DNA from: Leifsonia sp. fls2-241-R2A-40a | GTDB taxonomy: Bacteria; Actinomycetota; Actinomycetes; Actinomycetales; Microbacteriaceae | Reading direction: 5' to 3' | Assembly: GCF_030209575.1 (NCBI RefSeq) | Contig: NZ_JARVRS010000001.1 | Span: forward strand, 1,798,001 to 1,862,000 | DNA length: 64,000 nucleotides | In this document: positions 33,573-42,283 of the stretch, one piece after another | Position numbering within the stretch: position 1 is the stretch's first letter | How the letters are laid out: the number at the start of each line of letters is the position of its first letter | Position numbers and translations under genes: made by a program | Notes under the pieces: generated by a model | The model's input: only the letters and a program-made list of their open reading frames with translations | What the model was told of the DNA's origin: nothing | Databases searched by the model: none

Positions 33573-34646
33573 GTGAGCACGACCAGGACCGACACCCAGG
33601 TGGTGGTGATCGGCGCAGGCCAGGCCGGTCTCGCCGTCGCCTACTATCTTCGTCGGTTCGAGCTGACTCCGGGGGTCGATTTCATCGTCTACGACCGCGG
33701 TCCGCGCACCGGCGGCGCGTGGCAGCACCGGTGGGATGCGCTCAAGCTCGGGAGCGCTCATCACGTCAACGACCTCCCGGGGATGGCCGAGCTCGGGCTG
33801 AGCTTCGAGACGGCCGACCGCTCCCTCCCGGCGAGGGACATCGTCGCCGGATACTACCGTCGCTACGAGGAGCACTTCGGCCTCCAGGTGCAGCGGCCGG
33901 TGGCCGTGCACAGCGTGCGCGATCGCGGTGCCGATCTCATCGTCGAGCACAGCGCGGGCGAGACGGCGACGCGCATGGTCGTCAACGCGTCGGGGACCTG
34001 GGGGTCGCCGTTCGTGCCCTATTACCCCGGGATGAACAGCTTCGCCGGGCGGCACATCCACACCTCGACCTACGTCTCGGCGGACGAGTTCGCCGGTCAG
34101 TCTGTGGTCGTTGCGGGCGGCGGCACGAGCGCGATCGGCTTTCTGCTGGAGCTGGAGGGCGTGGCCGAGTCGCTGACGTGGGCGACCCGGCGTCCGGTCG
34201 ACTTCCGCGACGAGTCCGAGCTCACTATCGAGGGCGGTGTGGCCGCTGTGGCGATGCAGGATGCGGCGGCCCGCGCCGGCCAGGCGCTGCCCTCCATCGT
34301 CAGCGGGACGGGCGTGCCGCGCACCCGCCGGATCGCCGCGGGCATCGAGCGCGGCGTGCTGATCGAGCGGCCCATGTTCACGAGCATCGAGGAGCACGGG
34401 GTGCGGTGGGCGGACGGCTCGTTCACTCGCGCCGACGCGATCATCTGGGCGACGGGCTTCCGCCCGGAGCTCCGTCACCTCGCACCGCTGCGGCTGCGCG
34501 AGAAGAGCGGCGGACTGACCGTCGGCTCGGGCGCATCGTGGCAGGACCCGCGCATATTCCTCGCCGGGTATGGCCCGCAGGCGTCGACCATCGGGGCGAA
34601 CCGCGCCGGACGCATCATCGCCCGCCAGATCATGGCGCAGCTGTAG
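33573..34646 (+). CDS. Flavin-containing monooxygenase-like NAD(P)/FAD oxidoreductase
   Basis: A 357-residue flavoprotein. FAD-binding GAGQAGLAVAYYLRR is at residues 13-27 and a second Rossmann motif GGGTSAIGFLLEL near 185-197 binds NADPH. TGGAWQHRWDALKLGSAHHVNDLPG and the closing WATGFRPELRHLAPL, AGYGPQASTIGANRAGR blocks match small FMO/CzcO-type proteins. These oxidise soft nucleophiles or act as trimethylamine- or ketone-type monooxygenases; no substrate is indicated here. The start is GTG at 33573. It converges with the debranching gene, leaving 16 bp. Confidence 0.88.
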   Translation: MSTTRTDTQVVVIGAGQAGLAVAYYLRRFELTPGVDFIVYDRGPRTGGAWQHRWDALKLGSAHHVNDLPGMAELGLSFETADRSLPARDIVAGYYRRYEEHFGLQVQRPVAVHSVRDRGADLIVEHSAGETATRMVVNASGTWGSPFVPYYPGMNSFAGRHIHTSTYVSADEFAGQSVVVAGGGTSAIGFLLELEGVAESLTWATRRPVDFRDESELTIEGGVAAVAMQDAAARAGQALPSIVSGTGVPRTRRIAAGIERGVLIERPMFTSIEEHGVRWADGSFTRADAIIWATGFRPELRHLAPLRLREKSGGLTVGSGASWQDPRIFLAGYGPQASTIGANRAGRIIARQIMAQL

Positions 34647-34662
34647 CCTCCCGCCCTCCGGG

Positions 34663-36720
34663 TCAGACCTCCACGTCGCGGGGCCGTCCGGCGAAGCGGA
34701 GGCCCGAGACCTGGATGCGGCCGGCACCCGGCTCGGGGTCGACGTCGAAGCGTCCCGCGGGTGCGTCCGGACTCAGGCCCAGCCGCGCGCTCAGGACCGC
34801 GACAGCGGCGGCGGCGGACCACGCCTGCGGCCGGCACGCCGCAGGGTACGGGATGGGCGTGCTCGTCACCCGCGCGCTGTCGCCGGAGTGCAGCTCGGGC
34901 ATCCGGTAGTCGAAGCCGTCAGCGGCGGCGAGCAGGCCGTCCGCGAGCAGTCCGGCCTCGGCTCGGAACCCTTCCCGCGCGAGCCCGCCGATCGCGATCG
35001 CCGTGTCGTGCGCCCACACACTGCCGCCGTGGTAGCTCAGCGGCCAGTAGCCGGTGGAGTCGGTCGACATCGTCCGCAGACCGAAGCCTGAGCAGAGTTC
35101 CGGGGAGACCAGACGCCGGGCGATGAGTTCCGCCTGACCGTCGCCGACGATGCCTGTCCCGAGCAGGTGCCCGATGTTGCTGGTCACGGTGTCGACCTTT
35201 CGCTTTGCCGCGTCGAGCGCGACGGCGGGGTAGGCGCCCGCGGGGTCGTCGATCCAGAACGCCTCGGCGAACCGCTGCTTCAGGTCGGCCGCCCACGTGC
35301 GCCAGTCCTCGGCGCCCGGTCGACCGAACGCGTCCAACAGCTGAGCGCCCCCGATCGCCGCCTCGTAGGCGTAGCCCTGGACCTCGCACAGCGCGATCGG
35401 ACCCTCCGCGAGTGTTCCATCCCGCCATTGGATGGAGTCGCCCGAGTCTTTCCACCCCTGGTTCGCGAGACCGTGGCCCGTCGTGTCGATGTACTCCAGG
35501 AAGCCGTCGCCGTCGCTGTCGCCGTAGTCGCGCATCCACCCCAGGGCGGCTTCGAGGTGAGGAAGCAGCGGCGCGATCTCGTCGTCGGGCATCCCCCACT
35601 TCCACGCGTCGTGCAGCAGGCAGATCCACAGCGCGGTGGCGTCGACGGTGCCGTAGTAGAGCGGGGGGAGCAGCATGCCCTCGCCGGGGATCGCCAGCGG
35701 AGCGGGCCGCAGCTCGTGCATGATCTTGCCCGGCTGCTCGGCCGTCTCGGCGACCGTTCGCGTGCCCTGGTAGTGGGCGAGGACCCGCAGCGTCGAGGCG
35801 GCGAGCTCGTGACCGAGCGGGAGCAGCATTCGGGCGGCCCACAGGGAGTCGCGGCCGAACAGCGTGAAGAACCAGGGCGCGCCCGCAGCGAGGAACACAT
35901 CGTCCGGATCGTCGACCGTCGACATCCGCAGCGACTGCAGGTCGGCGATCGCGCGCTGCAGCCAGGCGGCGAGCCGCGAGTCGCCGGTGGCCGCGCGGAA
36001 CGCCGCCCATTCGTCCGACGGCGCGGCACCGGCGACGACGGCCGACGGGTCCGCGACCTCGATGTGCCATCCGACCGCGACGTCTCCGTGTGCGGGCACC
36101 TCCACGTCCCACCTCACGGTGACGCGCGTGTCGGCGACGAGGATCTCGGCGCCCTCCGCGCGGACGCGGGCCGAGACCGGCCCGCTGTGCATGACGGCCC
36201 CGCTCCCGTCGGCCGTGACCGTCACGGGATGCTCGCTTCCCGCGAACCCGGCCTTGAGGTTCTGCATGGCCGTGAAGTCGGCCCCGAGCTCCATCCTCAG
36301 TGTGGTCCGGATGCTCTCACTCAGCGCGTTGCGCAGCACGATGCGCTCCTCCAGCGATGCGGAACGGACCGTCCGCGTCTGCTCGATGCGCACGCGCGGG
36401 TCGGCTGTCGCGTCGTCGAGGCCGCGGGCGAGTGCGGTGAAGACCGCGGTCGACGCCTCCGGACCGGCGGTCGCGATGTGCTCCGTCGGGCCGTCGCCGA
36501 CGGTGAGCAGCACGCGGTCGAGCACGCGGACGTCCGAATGGTAGAAGCCGTGGATCCCGTACCCGTCGATCCGCCCGTCGCCGGCCGACCAGGCCTGGGA
36601 GGGAGCGGTCAGCACCACGACGCTGTCGTGGAGGAGCGGCTGGAGGGGTTGGGTCATCGCGGTGGTCGTGCCTTCGTTCGGTGTGCGGTGTTCATGGGTG
36701 GTGCTTCGGCTGAGCGTCAT
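34663..36720 (-). CDS. Glycogen-debranching-type enzyme (amylo-alpha-1,6-glucosidase family)
   Basis: A 685-residue glycoside hydrolase. The N-terminal beta-rich domain (GDE_N_bis type; GYGIHGFYHSDVRVLDRVLL, about residues 50-240) is followed by an (alpha/alpha)6 catalytic domain with APWFFTLFGRDSLWAARMLLP, GLANQGWKDSGDSI, CEVQGYAYEAAI and GGSVWAHDTAIAI. Candidate acids are the Asp of FGRDSL, the Asp pair of WKDSGD and a late Asp. It is the last gene of the sugar ABC operon, so it probably trims imported oligosaccharides. ATG 36720 has GGAG eight bases upstream; ATG 36657 is an alternative. Confidence 0.88.
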   Translation of the reverse strand: MTLSRSTTHEHRTPNEGTTTAMTQPLQPLLHDSVVVLTAPSQAWSAGDGRIDGYGIHGFYHSDVRVLDRVLLTVGDGPTEHIATAGPEASTAVFTALARGLDDATADPRVRIEQTRTVRSASLEERIVLRNALSESIRTTLRMELGADFTAMQNLKAGFAGSEHPVTVTADGSGAVMHSGPVSARVRAEGAEILVADTRVTVRWDVEVPAHGDVAVGWHIEVADPSAVVAGAAPSDEWAAFRAATGDSRLAAWLQRAIADLQSLRMSTVDDPDDVFLAAGAPWFFTLFGRDSLWAARMLLPLGHELAASTLRVLAHYQGTRTVAETAEQPGKIMHELRPAPLAIPGEGMLLPPLYYGTVDATALWICLLHDAWKWGMPDDEIAPLLPHLEAALGWMRDYGDSDGDGFLEYIDTTGHGLANQGWKDSGDSIQWRDGTLAEGPIALCEVQGYAYEAAIGGAQLLDAFGRPGAEDWRTWAADLKQRFAEAFWIDDPAGAYPAVALDAAKRKVDTVTSNIGHLLGTGIVGDGQAELIARRLVSPELCSGFGLRTMSTDSTGYWPLSYHGGSVWAHDTAIAIGGLAREGFRAEAGLLADGLLAAADGFDYRMPELHSGDSARVTSTPIPYPAACRPQAWSAAAAVAVLSARLGLSPDAPAGRFDVDPEPGAGRIQVSGLRFAGRPRDVEV

Positions 36721-36748
36721 CGCGGAGGCTCCGGGGGAAGTGCGACCG

Positions 36749-37666
36749 TCATTCCTTCACCGCTCCCTCGCTGGTGTTCATGATCCGTCGCTGGAACACG
36801 AAGAACAGCACGGCGACGGGGATCGTCATGATCGCTGCGGCCGCCAGCTTGAGGGGGTACTGACTCCCCTGGCTCAACTGACCGCTGGCGAGCCCGGCGA
36901 CACCCTTGGTCAGGGTGGTGAGCGACGGACTCTGGGTGGACACGATGAAGTGGGCGAGTTCGTTCCACGACCCCTGGAAGGAGAGGATGACGATCGTGAT
37001 CAGCGCGGGTCGCGCCATGGGCAGCACGATCGACCAGAACACGCGGAACGTGCCGGCGCCGTCGATGCGCGCCTGCTCCTCGACGCTCGCGGGGACCGAC
37101 TCGAAGAAGTTCTTCATGATGAAGACGCCCGCGGCGTCGGTCAGCAGCGGCAGGATCATGCCGGTGTACGAGTCGTAGATGCCCAACTGGTTGATCACCA
37201 GGAACTTGGGGATGAGCAGCACGACCATGGGCACCGACATCACCGCGACGAGGGCGGCGAACACGAGCGAGCGACCCCGGAAGTGGAGTCGGGCCAGCGC
37301 GTAACCGGCGAGCGAGTCGAAGAAGACCCGCCCCAGCGTGACGAAGACAGTGACCAGCACCGAGTTGCCGAACCACACGGGGAAGTCGGAGTTGAGGAAC
37401 AGCTTCGTGTACGCCGCGGTCGTGAACGTCTGCGGGATGAGGGCCACCGGATTGCTGGCCGCCTCGGCGTCGGTCTTGAACGACGTGGCCAGCTGGATCA
37501 GGAACGGCATGATGTAGACGACCGCGATGGCGATCAGGATCGCGTACGTGATCGAGGTGGCGACGATCGTGCCGCGCGAGCGGTGACGGCGGCGCGGCCC
37601 GGCCGTCTGGGCGGGCCGCGCCGCGGCCGCCTGCGACTGATCCGCCTGAACGATGGTGGAGCTCAT
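36749..37666 (-). CDS. Carbohydrate ABC transporter permease, MalG type
   Basis: A 305-residue permease with six membrane helices. A long basic cytoplasmic N-terminus (PRRRHRSRG) precedes TYAILIAIAVVYIMPFLIQLATSFK. The ATPase-contact EAA loop is VPASVEEQARIDGAGTFRVFWSIVLPMARPAL. The C-terminal FFVFQRRIMNTSEGAVKE is typical of MalG-type subunits. Its ATG overlaps the stop of the MalF-type gene by 4 bp. It forms the channel with the protein encoded at 37663-38823. Confidence 0.93.
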   Translation of the reverse strand: MSSTIVQADQSQAAAARPAQTAGPRRRHRSRGTIVATSITYAILIAIAVVYIMPFLIQLATSFKTDAEAASNPVALIPQTFTTAAYTKLFLNSDFPVWFGNSVLVTVFVTLGRVFFDSLAGYALARLHFRGRSLVFAALVAVMSVPMVVLLIPKFLVINQLGIYDSYTGMILPLLTDAAGVFIMKNFFESVPASVEEQARIDGAGTFRVFWSIVLPMARPALITIVILSFQGSWNELAHFIVSTQSPSLTTLTKGVAGLASGQLSQGSQYPLKLAAAAIMTIPVAVLFFVFQRRIMNTSEGAVKE

Positions 37667-38823
37667 CGGAGCGCTCCCTTCCGGTCGGAGTCGTCGCTGC
37701 CCGCGGACGGTGCGCTGCTGGGCGCTCCGCCCGCGGCCGTGCCTGCGGCGAGGGCCGGCTGGTACAGCCGCATCCGCCGTTTGGAGACCGCCCGCTCCCG
37801 CAGCACCCAGCGCTGGAAGAGGGTGAAGACGACGATGATGACGAACAGAATGAAGGCGATCGCGGCTCCCTGGCCCCACTCCTGGTTCACGAATGACGTC
37901 TGGTAGGAGAGGTACGCGGGCGTCAGCGTGGTCTTGCCCGGCGCTCCGCGGGTGCCCGTGTAGATCTGGTCGAAGACCTGCCAGCAGCCGATGAGTCCGA
38001 GGGTCAGCACGGTGAAGAGCGTCGGCCGCAGCTGGGGGAGGGTGACGCGCCAGAAGCGCTGCCAGCCGTTGGCGCCGTCCATCATCGCCGCTTCGGTCAC
38101 GTCGCCGCCGAGATTCTGCAACGCCGCGAGGAACAGCAGCATGAACGTACCGCTCGTCGTGAACACGGCCATGATGATGAAGGCCGACATCGCGACGGAG
38201 GGACCGCCGAGCCAGTCCCACCAGGAGACGCCCAGGGTGGTGTTCTGGGTCAGCGCCGGCGGCCCCTGCGTCACGCCGAACGCGGACAGCAGACCGTGGA
38301 TGATGCCGGTCGGGTCGTTGAACCAGTTCGGTCCGTGGATGCCGACCCAGGAGAGCACCTTGTTGACCGCGCCGCTCGTGCTGAAGAGGAACAGCCAGAG
38401 CACGGTGATGGCCACCGAGCTCGTCACCGAGGGAAAGTAGAAGGCGGTGCGGAAGAAGCCGCGCCCGCGGAGGATCGCGCGGTTGACCAGCACGGCGAGG
38501 CCGAGGGCGACCGCCGTCTGGATGGGCACGACCAGCACCACGTACCAGGCGTTGTTCTTCAGCGACATGCCGAAGTCCTGCTCGGCCAGCCCGCCGCCCG
38601 CAAGGAGTTTCGAGTAGTTGTCGAAGCCGACGAAGTTCACGCTCGACGCGAAGGGGCTGCCACGACCGCCCCAGTCGGAGAAGCTCACCCACAGCGCCAT
38701 GAGCACCGGGATGACCAGGAAGACGCCGAGCAGCAGGATGACCGGGGCGGTGAACAACCACCCCGAGGCGGTCTCGCCGCGCCGGATTCCGGTGCGACGA
38801 GACCGACTCGTGGTTGCAGACAT
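37663..38823 (-). CDS. Carbohydrate ABC transporter permease, MalF type
   Basis: A 386-residue permease. It begins with a basic N-terminus and the first helix (GWLFTAPVILLLGVFLVIPVLMALWVSFSDW). NNAWYVVLVVPIQTAVALGLAVLVNRAILRGRGFFRTAFYFPSVTSSVA is diagnostic of sugar permeases, and the EAA loop is LGGDVTEAAMMDGANGWQRFWRVTLPQLRP. An insert of about 45 residues after the third helix (GIHGPNWFNDPTGIIHGLLSAFG) is longer than in MalF relatives of this size. The C-terminal tail is Ala/Gly/Ser-rich. It is second in the operon, after the binding protein. Confidence 0.93.
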   Translation of the reverse strand: MSATTSRSRRTGIRRGETASGWLFTAPVILLLGVFLVIPVLMALWVSFSDWGGRGSPFASSVNFVGFDNYSKLLAGGGLAEQDFGMSLKNNAWYVVLVVPIQTAVALGLAVLVNRAILRGRGFFRTAFYFPSVTSSVAITVLWLFLFSTSGAVNKVLSWVGIHGPNWFNDPTGIIHGLLSAFGVTQGPPALTQNTTLGVSWWDWLGGPSVAMSAFIIMAVFTTSGTFMLLFLAALQNLGGDVTEAAMMDGANGWQRFWRVTLPQLRPTLFTVLTLGLIGCWQVFDQIYTGTRGAPGKTTLTPAYLSYQTSFVNQEWGQGAAIAFILFVIIVVFTLFQRWVLRERAVSKRRMRLYQPALAAGTAAGGAPSSAPSAGSDDSDRKGALR

Positions 38824-38853
38824 GGCGTGTGCCTCTCTGAGTGCTGCTCGGGC

Positions 38854-40107
38854 CTACTTGACCAGAGCCTCGAGGTTCTTCTGCGTGGCGTCGAGGATCG
38901 ACTTCGGGTCGCCGGTGGCGAGCGACTCGAGCTTGCTGTTGAGGTCGGTCACGACGTCGGCCGAGCCCTTGGCGGTCGGTACACCCTTCGCGTAGTCGGC
39001 GGCAGCCAGGAACGGCACGAGGTCGGGGTTGTCCGACTTCCATTCGGCGGCGGCGGACTTGATCGACGGCATCGGGCCGAAGGCCTTCGAGAACGCGAGC
39101 TGGTCGCTCTTGCTGGTCAGCTTCTCCACCAGCTTGAGCGCAGCGGCCTGGTTGGGGCTGTCTGCCGCGATGCCCCAGCAGTTCGTGAACTGGAGAGTGC
39201 CCTGACCGGCGGGCCCCTTGGGCAGCTCGGCGATCTTGTACTTGATGTTCGGGAAGTCGGACTTCAGCGCACCGGTGATCCAGTTGCCCTCGATCGTCAT
39301 GGCCGCGAGACCCTTGCCGAACGCTTCGCCGCCCCAGCCCGCGCCGAGGTCTTTGGCGTACTTGAGCTCGCCGCCGTTGAGCATCTGCTTGACGAAGTCG
39401 AGCGCCTTCACGTTGGCGTCGCTGTTCGCGGTCGCCTTGGTGCTGTCGTCGTTCATCAGGTTGCCGCCGGCCTGGACCATGAAGGAGCCGATGCGTGCGT
39501 ACTCCCCGGAGATGCCGAGGCCGACCTGGCTGCCCGTGGTGAGCTTCTTGGAGACCGCTTCGAGCTGATCCCAGGTGGTCGGGATGTCGGCGTCCGTCAG
39601 ACCGGCCTTGCTCCAGGCGTCGGTGTTGATGATCAGCTGGAGGGTCGAGAAGTCCTTCGGCGCGCAGTAGAACTTGCCGTCGTAGGTGAACGACTTCACC
39701 AGGCTGGGGTACAAGTCGCTCTTGTTGCTCAGCTGGTCGCCGTACGCGAGCAGCGAGCCGTTGGAGGCGTAACCGGCAAGGGCGTCGGTCGAGAGGTAGA
39801 ACACGTCGGCCGGCTTCTTCGCGGCGAAGCCCTGCGACAGCTGCTGGTTGAGGTCGCTGGCCGCGACCACGCTGGCCTTCGTGCCCGAGCTCTTCGCCCA
39901 GTCGGCGACGGCCGACTTGACCGCCGTCGTCTCGGCGTCGCCGGACGAGCCGATCATGACCGACAGGGCCTTGTCGGACGACGTGAGCTTGCCGGTGTCG
40001 GTGCCGCTGCTGCCGCCGCCGAAGCCGGAGCCGCATGCTGTGAGGGTGAGTGCTGCCGCCGCGGCGACGGCGCCGCCCGCGAGCCAGCGGTGTGTGATCT
40101 TGCGCAT
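38854..40107 (-). CDS. Sugar ABC transporter substrate-binding lipoprotein
   Basis: A 417-residue extracellular solute-binding protein (SBP_bac_1). The signal peptide ends in LTLTAC with the lipidated Cys25, followed by a Gly/Ser linker. The body has DVFYLSTDALAGYASNGSLLAYGDQLSNKSDLYPSL, PKDFSTLQLIINTDAW and TTWDQLEAVSKKL, all characteristic. The ATG at 40105-40107 has AAGGAG nine bases upstream; the longer frame has no signal sequence. It starts an operon with two permeases and a debranching enzyme, which suggests a malto- or isomalto-oligosaccharide, but the ligand is not determined. Confidence 0.93.
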   Translation of the reverse strand: MRKITHRWLAGGAVAAAAALTLTACGSGFGGGSSGTDTGKLTSSDKALSVMIGSSGDAETTAVKSAVADWAKSSGTKASVVAASDLNQQLSQGFAAKKPADVFYLSTDALAGYASNGSLLAYGDQLSNKSDLYPSLVKSFTYDGKFYCAPKDFSTLQLIINTDAWSKAGLTDADIPTTWDQLEAVSKKLTTGSQVGLGISGEYARIGSFMVQAGGNLMNDDSTKATANSDANVKALDFVKQMLNGGELKYAKDLGAGWGGEAFGKGLAAMTIEGNWITGALKSDFPNIKYKIAELPKGPAGQGTLQFTNCWGIAADSPNQAAALKLVEKLTSKSDQLAFSKAFGPMPSIKSAAAEWKSDNPDLVPFLAAADYAKGVPTAKGSADVVTDLNSKLESLATGDPKSILDATQKNLEALVK

Positions 40108-40299
40108 TCGTGTGTCTCCTTGAGATGAGTGTGCCCGGTGGATGCGGCGCACGCGTGCAGGGTCGGGCAGGTGGTGGACAACCCGTGTGGTGGTGCCGGC
40201 TGTGAGCAACCCGGGGGCAGGGGACAGGGGAGGATCTGTGCTCCGCAGCGATGCGCGCATCCGACCTCCCTGGTCCGTGCCTGGTGCCTCACTCCCGCT

Positions 40300-40349
40300 A
40301 TTTGATCGATCAAATCGTCAACTGCTACGGTGACTTTGAACGATCAAAT
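40300..40349. promoter_or_regulatory. Paired LacI-type operators in the divergent sugar/regulator gap
   Basis: Perfect palindrome ATTTGATCGATCAAAT at 40300-40315 and a near copy CTTTGAACGATCAAAT at 40334-40349, 34 bp apart (about three helical turns). On the minus strand a TTGACG box (40316-40321) adjoins the first operator, placing it inside a promoter for the binding-protein gene. The whole gap 40108-40438 (331 bp) is otherwise without a gene and holds the leaders of both divergent units. Confidence 0.8.
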
Positions 40350-40438
40350 CCGGGATGAGTGCCACAGTAACCTCGTGGTTCCGAAGGTGTCAAGCGCACC
40401 AGTAGGGTCATATCCAGCCGGTGGAGGAAGGGGTCGCG

Positions 40439-41485
40439 ATGGGAGCGCAGCCGACCGTCAGCGATGTCGCCGGGATCGCCGGCGTCTCGCGTCAGACCGT
40501 CTCCAACGTGCTGAACGCCCCGGAGCTCGTGCGCCCGGAGACGCGCGAACGGGTCCAGCAGGCCATCCATTCGCTCGGCTACCGGCCCCACGCCTCCGCC
40601 CGCCGCCTGCGCACCCAGAAGAGCTCGACGATCGGCATCCGGCTCGATCCGATCACGCAGGACGGCATCTCGGGCAGCATCCTGGATCGCTTCCTGCACG
40701 CCCTCACCGAGCGCGCCGACCGCCAGGGCCTGCGCGTCCTGCTCTTCACGGCCGACGGCCCGGAGGACGAGATCGAGCAGTTCCGGCGCCTGTCGGATGG
40801 GGCGGACGTGGACGCGTTCGTCCTCACCTCCACCTTCCACGGCGACCCGCGCACCGAGTGGCTGATCGATCACGGCCGCTCGTTCGTCACCTTCGGCCGG
40901 CCGTGGGGCATCGACGACATGACCGATCCCGAGCACCTCTGGGTCGACGTCGACGGACGCTCCGGCCTGCGTGATGCGACCGAATACCTTCTCTCCCGGG
41001 GCGGCCCGCGCGTCGCCTTCCTCGGCTGGCCCGCCGGGTCGGGCACCGGCGACGACCGCCGTGAGGGCTGGCTCGAGGCGATGACGGCCAGCGGTGGTCT
41101 GACCGGCGACGAGCTCCGGATGCTGGAGGCGGCGGAGGAGGACGGGGTGCCGAACGGCGCCGACGCCATCCGCCGGATCGAGGCGCAGTCGGGCCCCGTG
41201 GACGGTGTGGTGTGCACCTCGGATTCGCTCGCTCTGGGTGTGCTGACCGCGACCGGCGGCCGCGTCCCGGTGGTGGGATACGACGACACCCCCGTCGCCG
41301 CCTCCCTGGGCTTCTCCAGCGTCGCCCAGCAGCTCGACGAGGTCGCCGCGGGCGTGCTCGACCTGCTGACCGGCGTCCACGGGGGGCGCGTGCGGCCGGA
41401 CGGCGAGGTCTCCGACCCGCGCCACCGGCTGGTCACCCCGCGGCTGGTCGTGCGCGACGGTCCGCCGCTCATCGGCCCGCGCTGA
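40439..41485 (+). CDS. LacI-family transcriptional repressor
   Basis: A 348-residue regulator. The N-terminal LacI helix-turn-helix is TVSDVAGIAGVSRQTVSNVL and the hinge is RPHASARRLRTQKSSTIGI. The rest is a periplasmic-binding-protein-like sugar domain ending RHRLVTPRLVVRDGPPL. The DNA reading head with VSRQTVSNVLN resembles regulators of maltose/trehalose genes. The ATG at 40439 has GGAGGAAGG seven bases upstream, which rules out the in-frame GTG at 40421 inside that ribosome site. It diverges from the sugar ABC operon and most probably represses it through the palindromes at 40300-40349. Confidence 0.93.
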   Translation: MGAQPTVSDVAGIAGVSRQTVSNVLNAPELVRPETRERVQQAIHSLGYRPHASARRLRTQKSSTIGIRLDPITQDGISGSILDRFLHALTERADRQGLRVLLFTADGPEDEIEQFRRLSDGADVDAFVLTSTFHGDPRTEWLIDHGRSFVTFGRPWGIDDMTDPEHLWVDVDGRSGLRDATEYLLSRGGPRVAFLGWPAGSGTGDDRREGWLEAMTASGGLTGDELRMLEAAEEDGVPNGADAIRRIEAQSGPVDGVVCTSDSLALGVLTATGGRVPVVGYDDTPVAASLGFSSVAQQLDEVAAGVLDLLTGVHGGRVRPDGEVSDPRHRLVTPRLVVRDGPPLIGPR

Positions 41486-41531
41486 GCGGCGCCGAAATCC
41501 GCGCGTAACGAGGACCGGGGACAATAAGGCC

Positions 41532-42113
41532 ATGTCTCCACAAGAGTCCCTTCTGGATGCGTCACGAGCGCGTCGCCTGCCCATCACCGTCTCCATCACC
41601 CGCCGCGTCGACGGCGACCGCCTCCCCGAGGTGACCCGCTGGGTCCAGTCGGGGGTGAACCTGGCGAACGGCTTCGAGGGCTTCCTCGGCTCGGGATGGG
41701 TGAGGGCGCACGCCGACTCGGACGAGTGGCACATGCTCTACCGCTTCGCCGACGCGGACACGCTGGAGGCATGGGAGGCGTCCGATGAGCGCGCCGACTG
41801 GCTGTACGAGGGCCGCGAGCTCGTGGAGGTCTCCCGTGTCGAGCGGCGGACCGGCATCGAGGGGTGGTTCGACCAGCCTCAGCCCGGAGCGCCGGCAGCG
41901 CCGCCGCGCTGGAAGCAGGCCGTGACGATCTGGCTCGGGTTCTTCCCGCTCTCGCTGGCGTTCACGTATCTGGTGATCTCGTTCGTCCCCGGCTGGCACC
42001 AGCTGTGGCCGGTCGCGACCGTGCTCATCACCACGCTGTGCCTGACGCCGACGATGACGTACGTCCTGCTGCCGTTCGTCACGCGGTTGCTGCAGCCCTG
42101 GCTCCGCCGGTAG
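41532..42113 (+). CDS. ABM-domain membrane protein
   Basis: A 193-residue protein. An antibiotic-biosynthesis-monooxygenase-like ferredoxin fold (ITVSITRRVDGDRLPEVTRWVQSG to DEWHMLYRFADADTLEAWEAS, about residues 17-100) is followed by two membrane helices (TIWLGFFPLSLAFTYLVISF and WPVATVLITTLCLTPTMTYVLLPFV). Such fusions are found in many actinobacteria and proteobacteria without a known reaction. The ATG is at 41532; the bases upstream (CGGGGACAATAAGGCC) hold AAGG as a weak ribosome site. It stands alone, between the LacI gene and the DUF4097 unit. Confidence 0.82.
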   Translation: MSPQESLLDASRARRLPITVSITRRVDGDRLPEVTRWVQSGVNLANGFEGFLGSGWVRAHADSDEWHMLYRFADADTLEAWEASDERADWLYEGRELVEVSRVERRTGIEGWFDQPQPGAPAAPPRWKQAVTIWLGFFPLSLAFTYLVISFVPGWHQLWPVATVLITTLCLTPTMTYVLLPFVTRLLQPWLRR

Positions 42114-42190
42114 CCGCGCGATCGGGGTTCTCCCTGAGCGGCCCCTGAGATTCCCGTTCTGTCCCGGAGAACCGCTTGCATCGCCTTCAC

Positions 42191-42234
42191 TCGCGATATA
42201 TCGTGAACGCGTCAACAATCGCGATATAACGCGA
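42191..42234 (+). promoter_or_regulatory. Tandem 16-bp operators upstream of the DUF4097/PadR unit
   Basis: TCGCGATATATCGTGA (42191-42206) and TCGCGATATAACGCGA (42219-42234) are near-identical inverted-repeat sites of the form TCGCG-N6-CGCGA, 28 bp from centre to centre. They are AT-rich islands in a GC-rich background, 50 to 93 bp before the DUF4097 ATG. The PadR protein encoded second in the unit is the obvious ligand. Confidence 0.75.
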
Positions 42235-42283
42235 GTCACCGACGGTCCCGGGAATCGGGCCGGACGAGCAAGGAGCAGGAAGC

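Noticed and set aside
36749-40036. A 1095-residue frame on the minus strand
   Set aside because: Only its last 305 residues (from ATG 37666) are a MalG permease. The rest is a shadow of the binding protein and MalF gene in another frame.
40108-40438. A gene inside the 331-bp LacI/ABC gap
   Set aside because: Short frames there are antisense or lack ribosome sites; operators and leaders explain the stretch.
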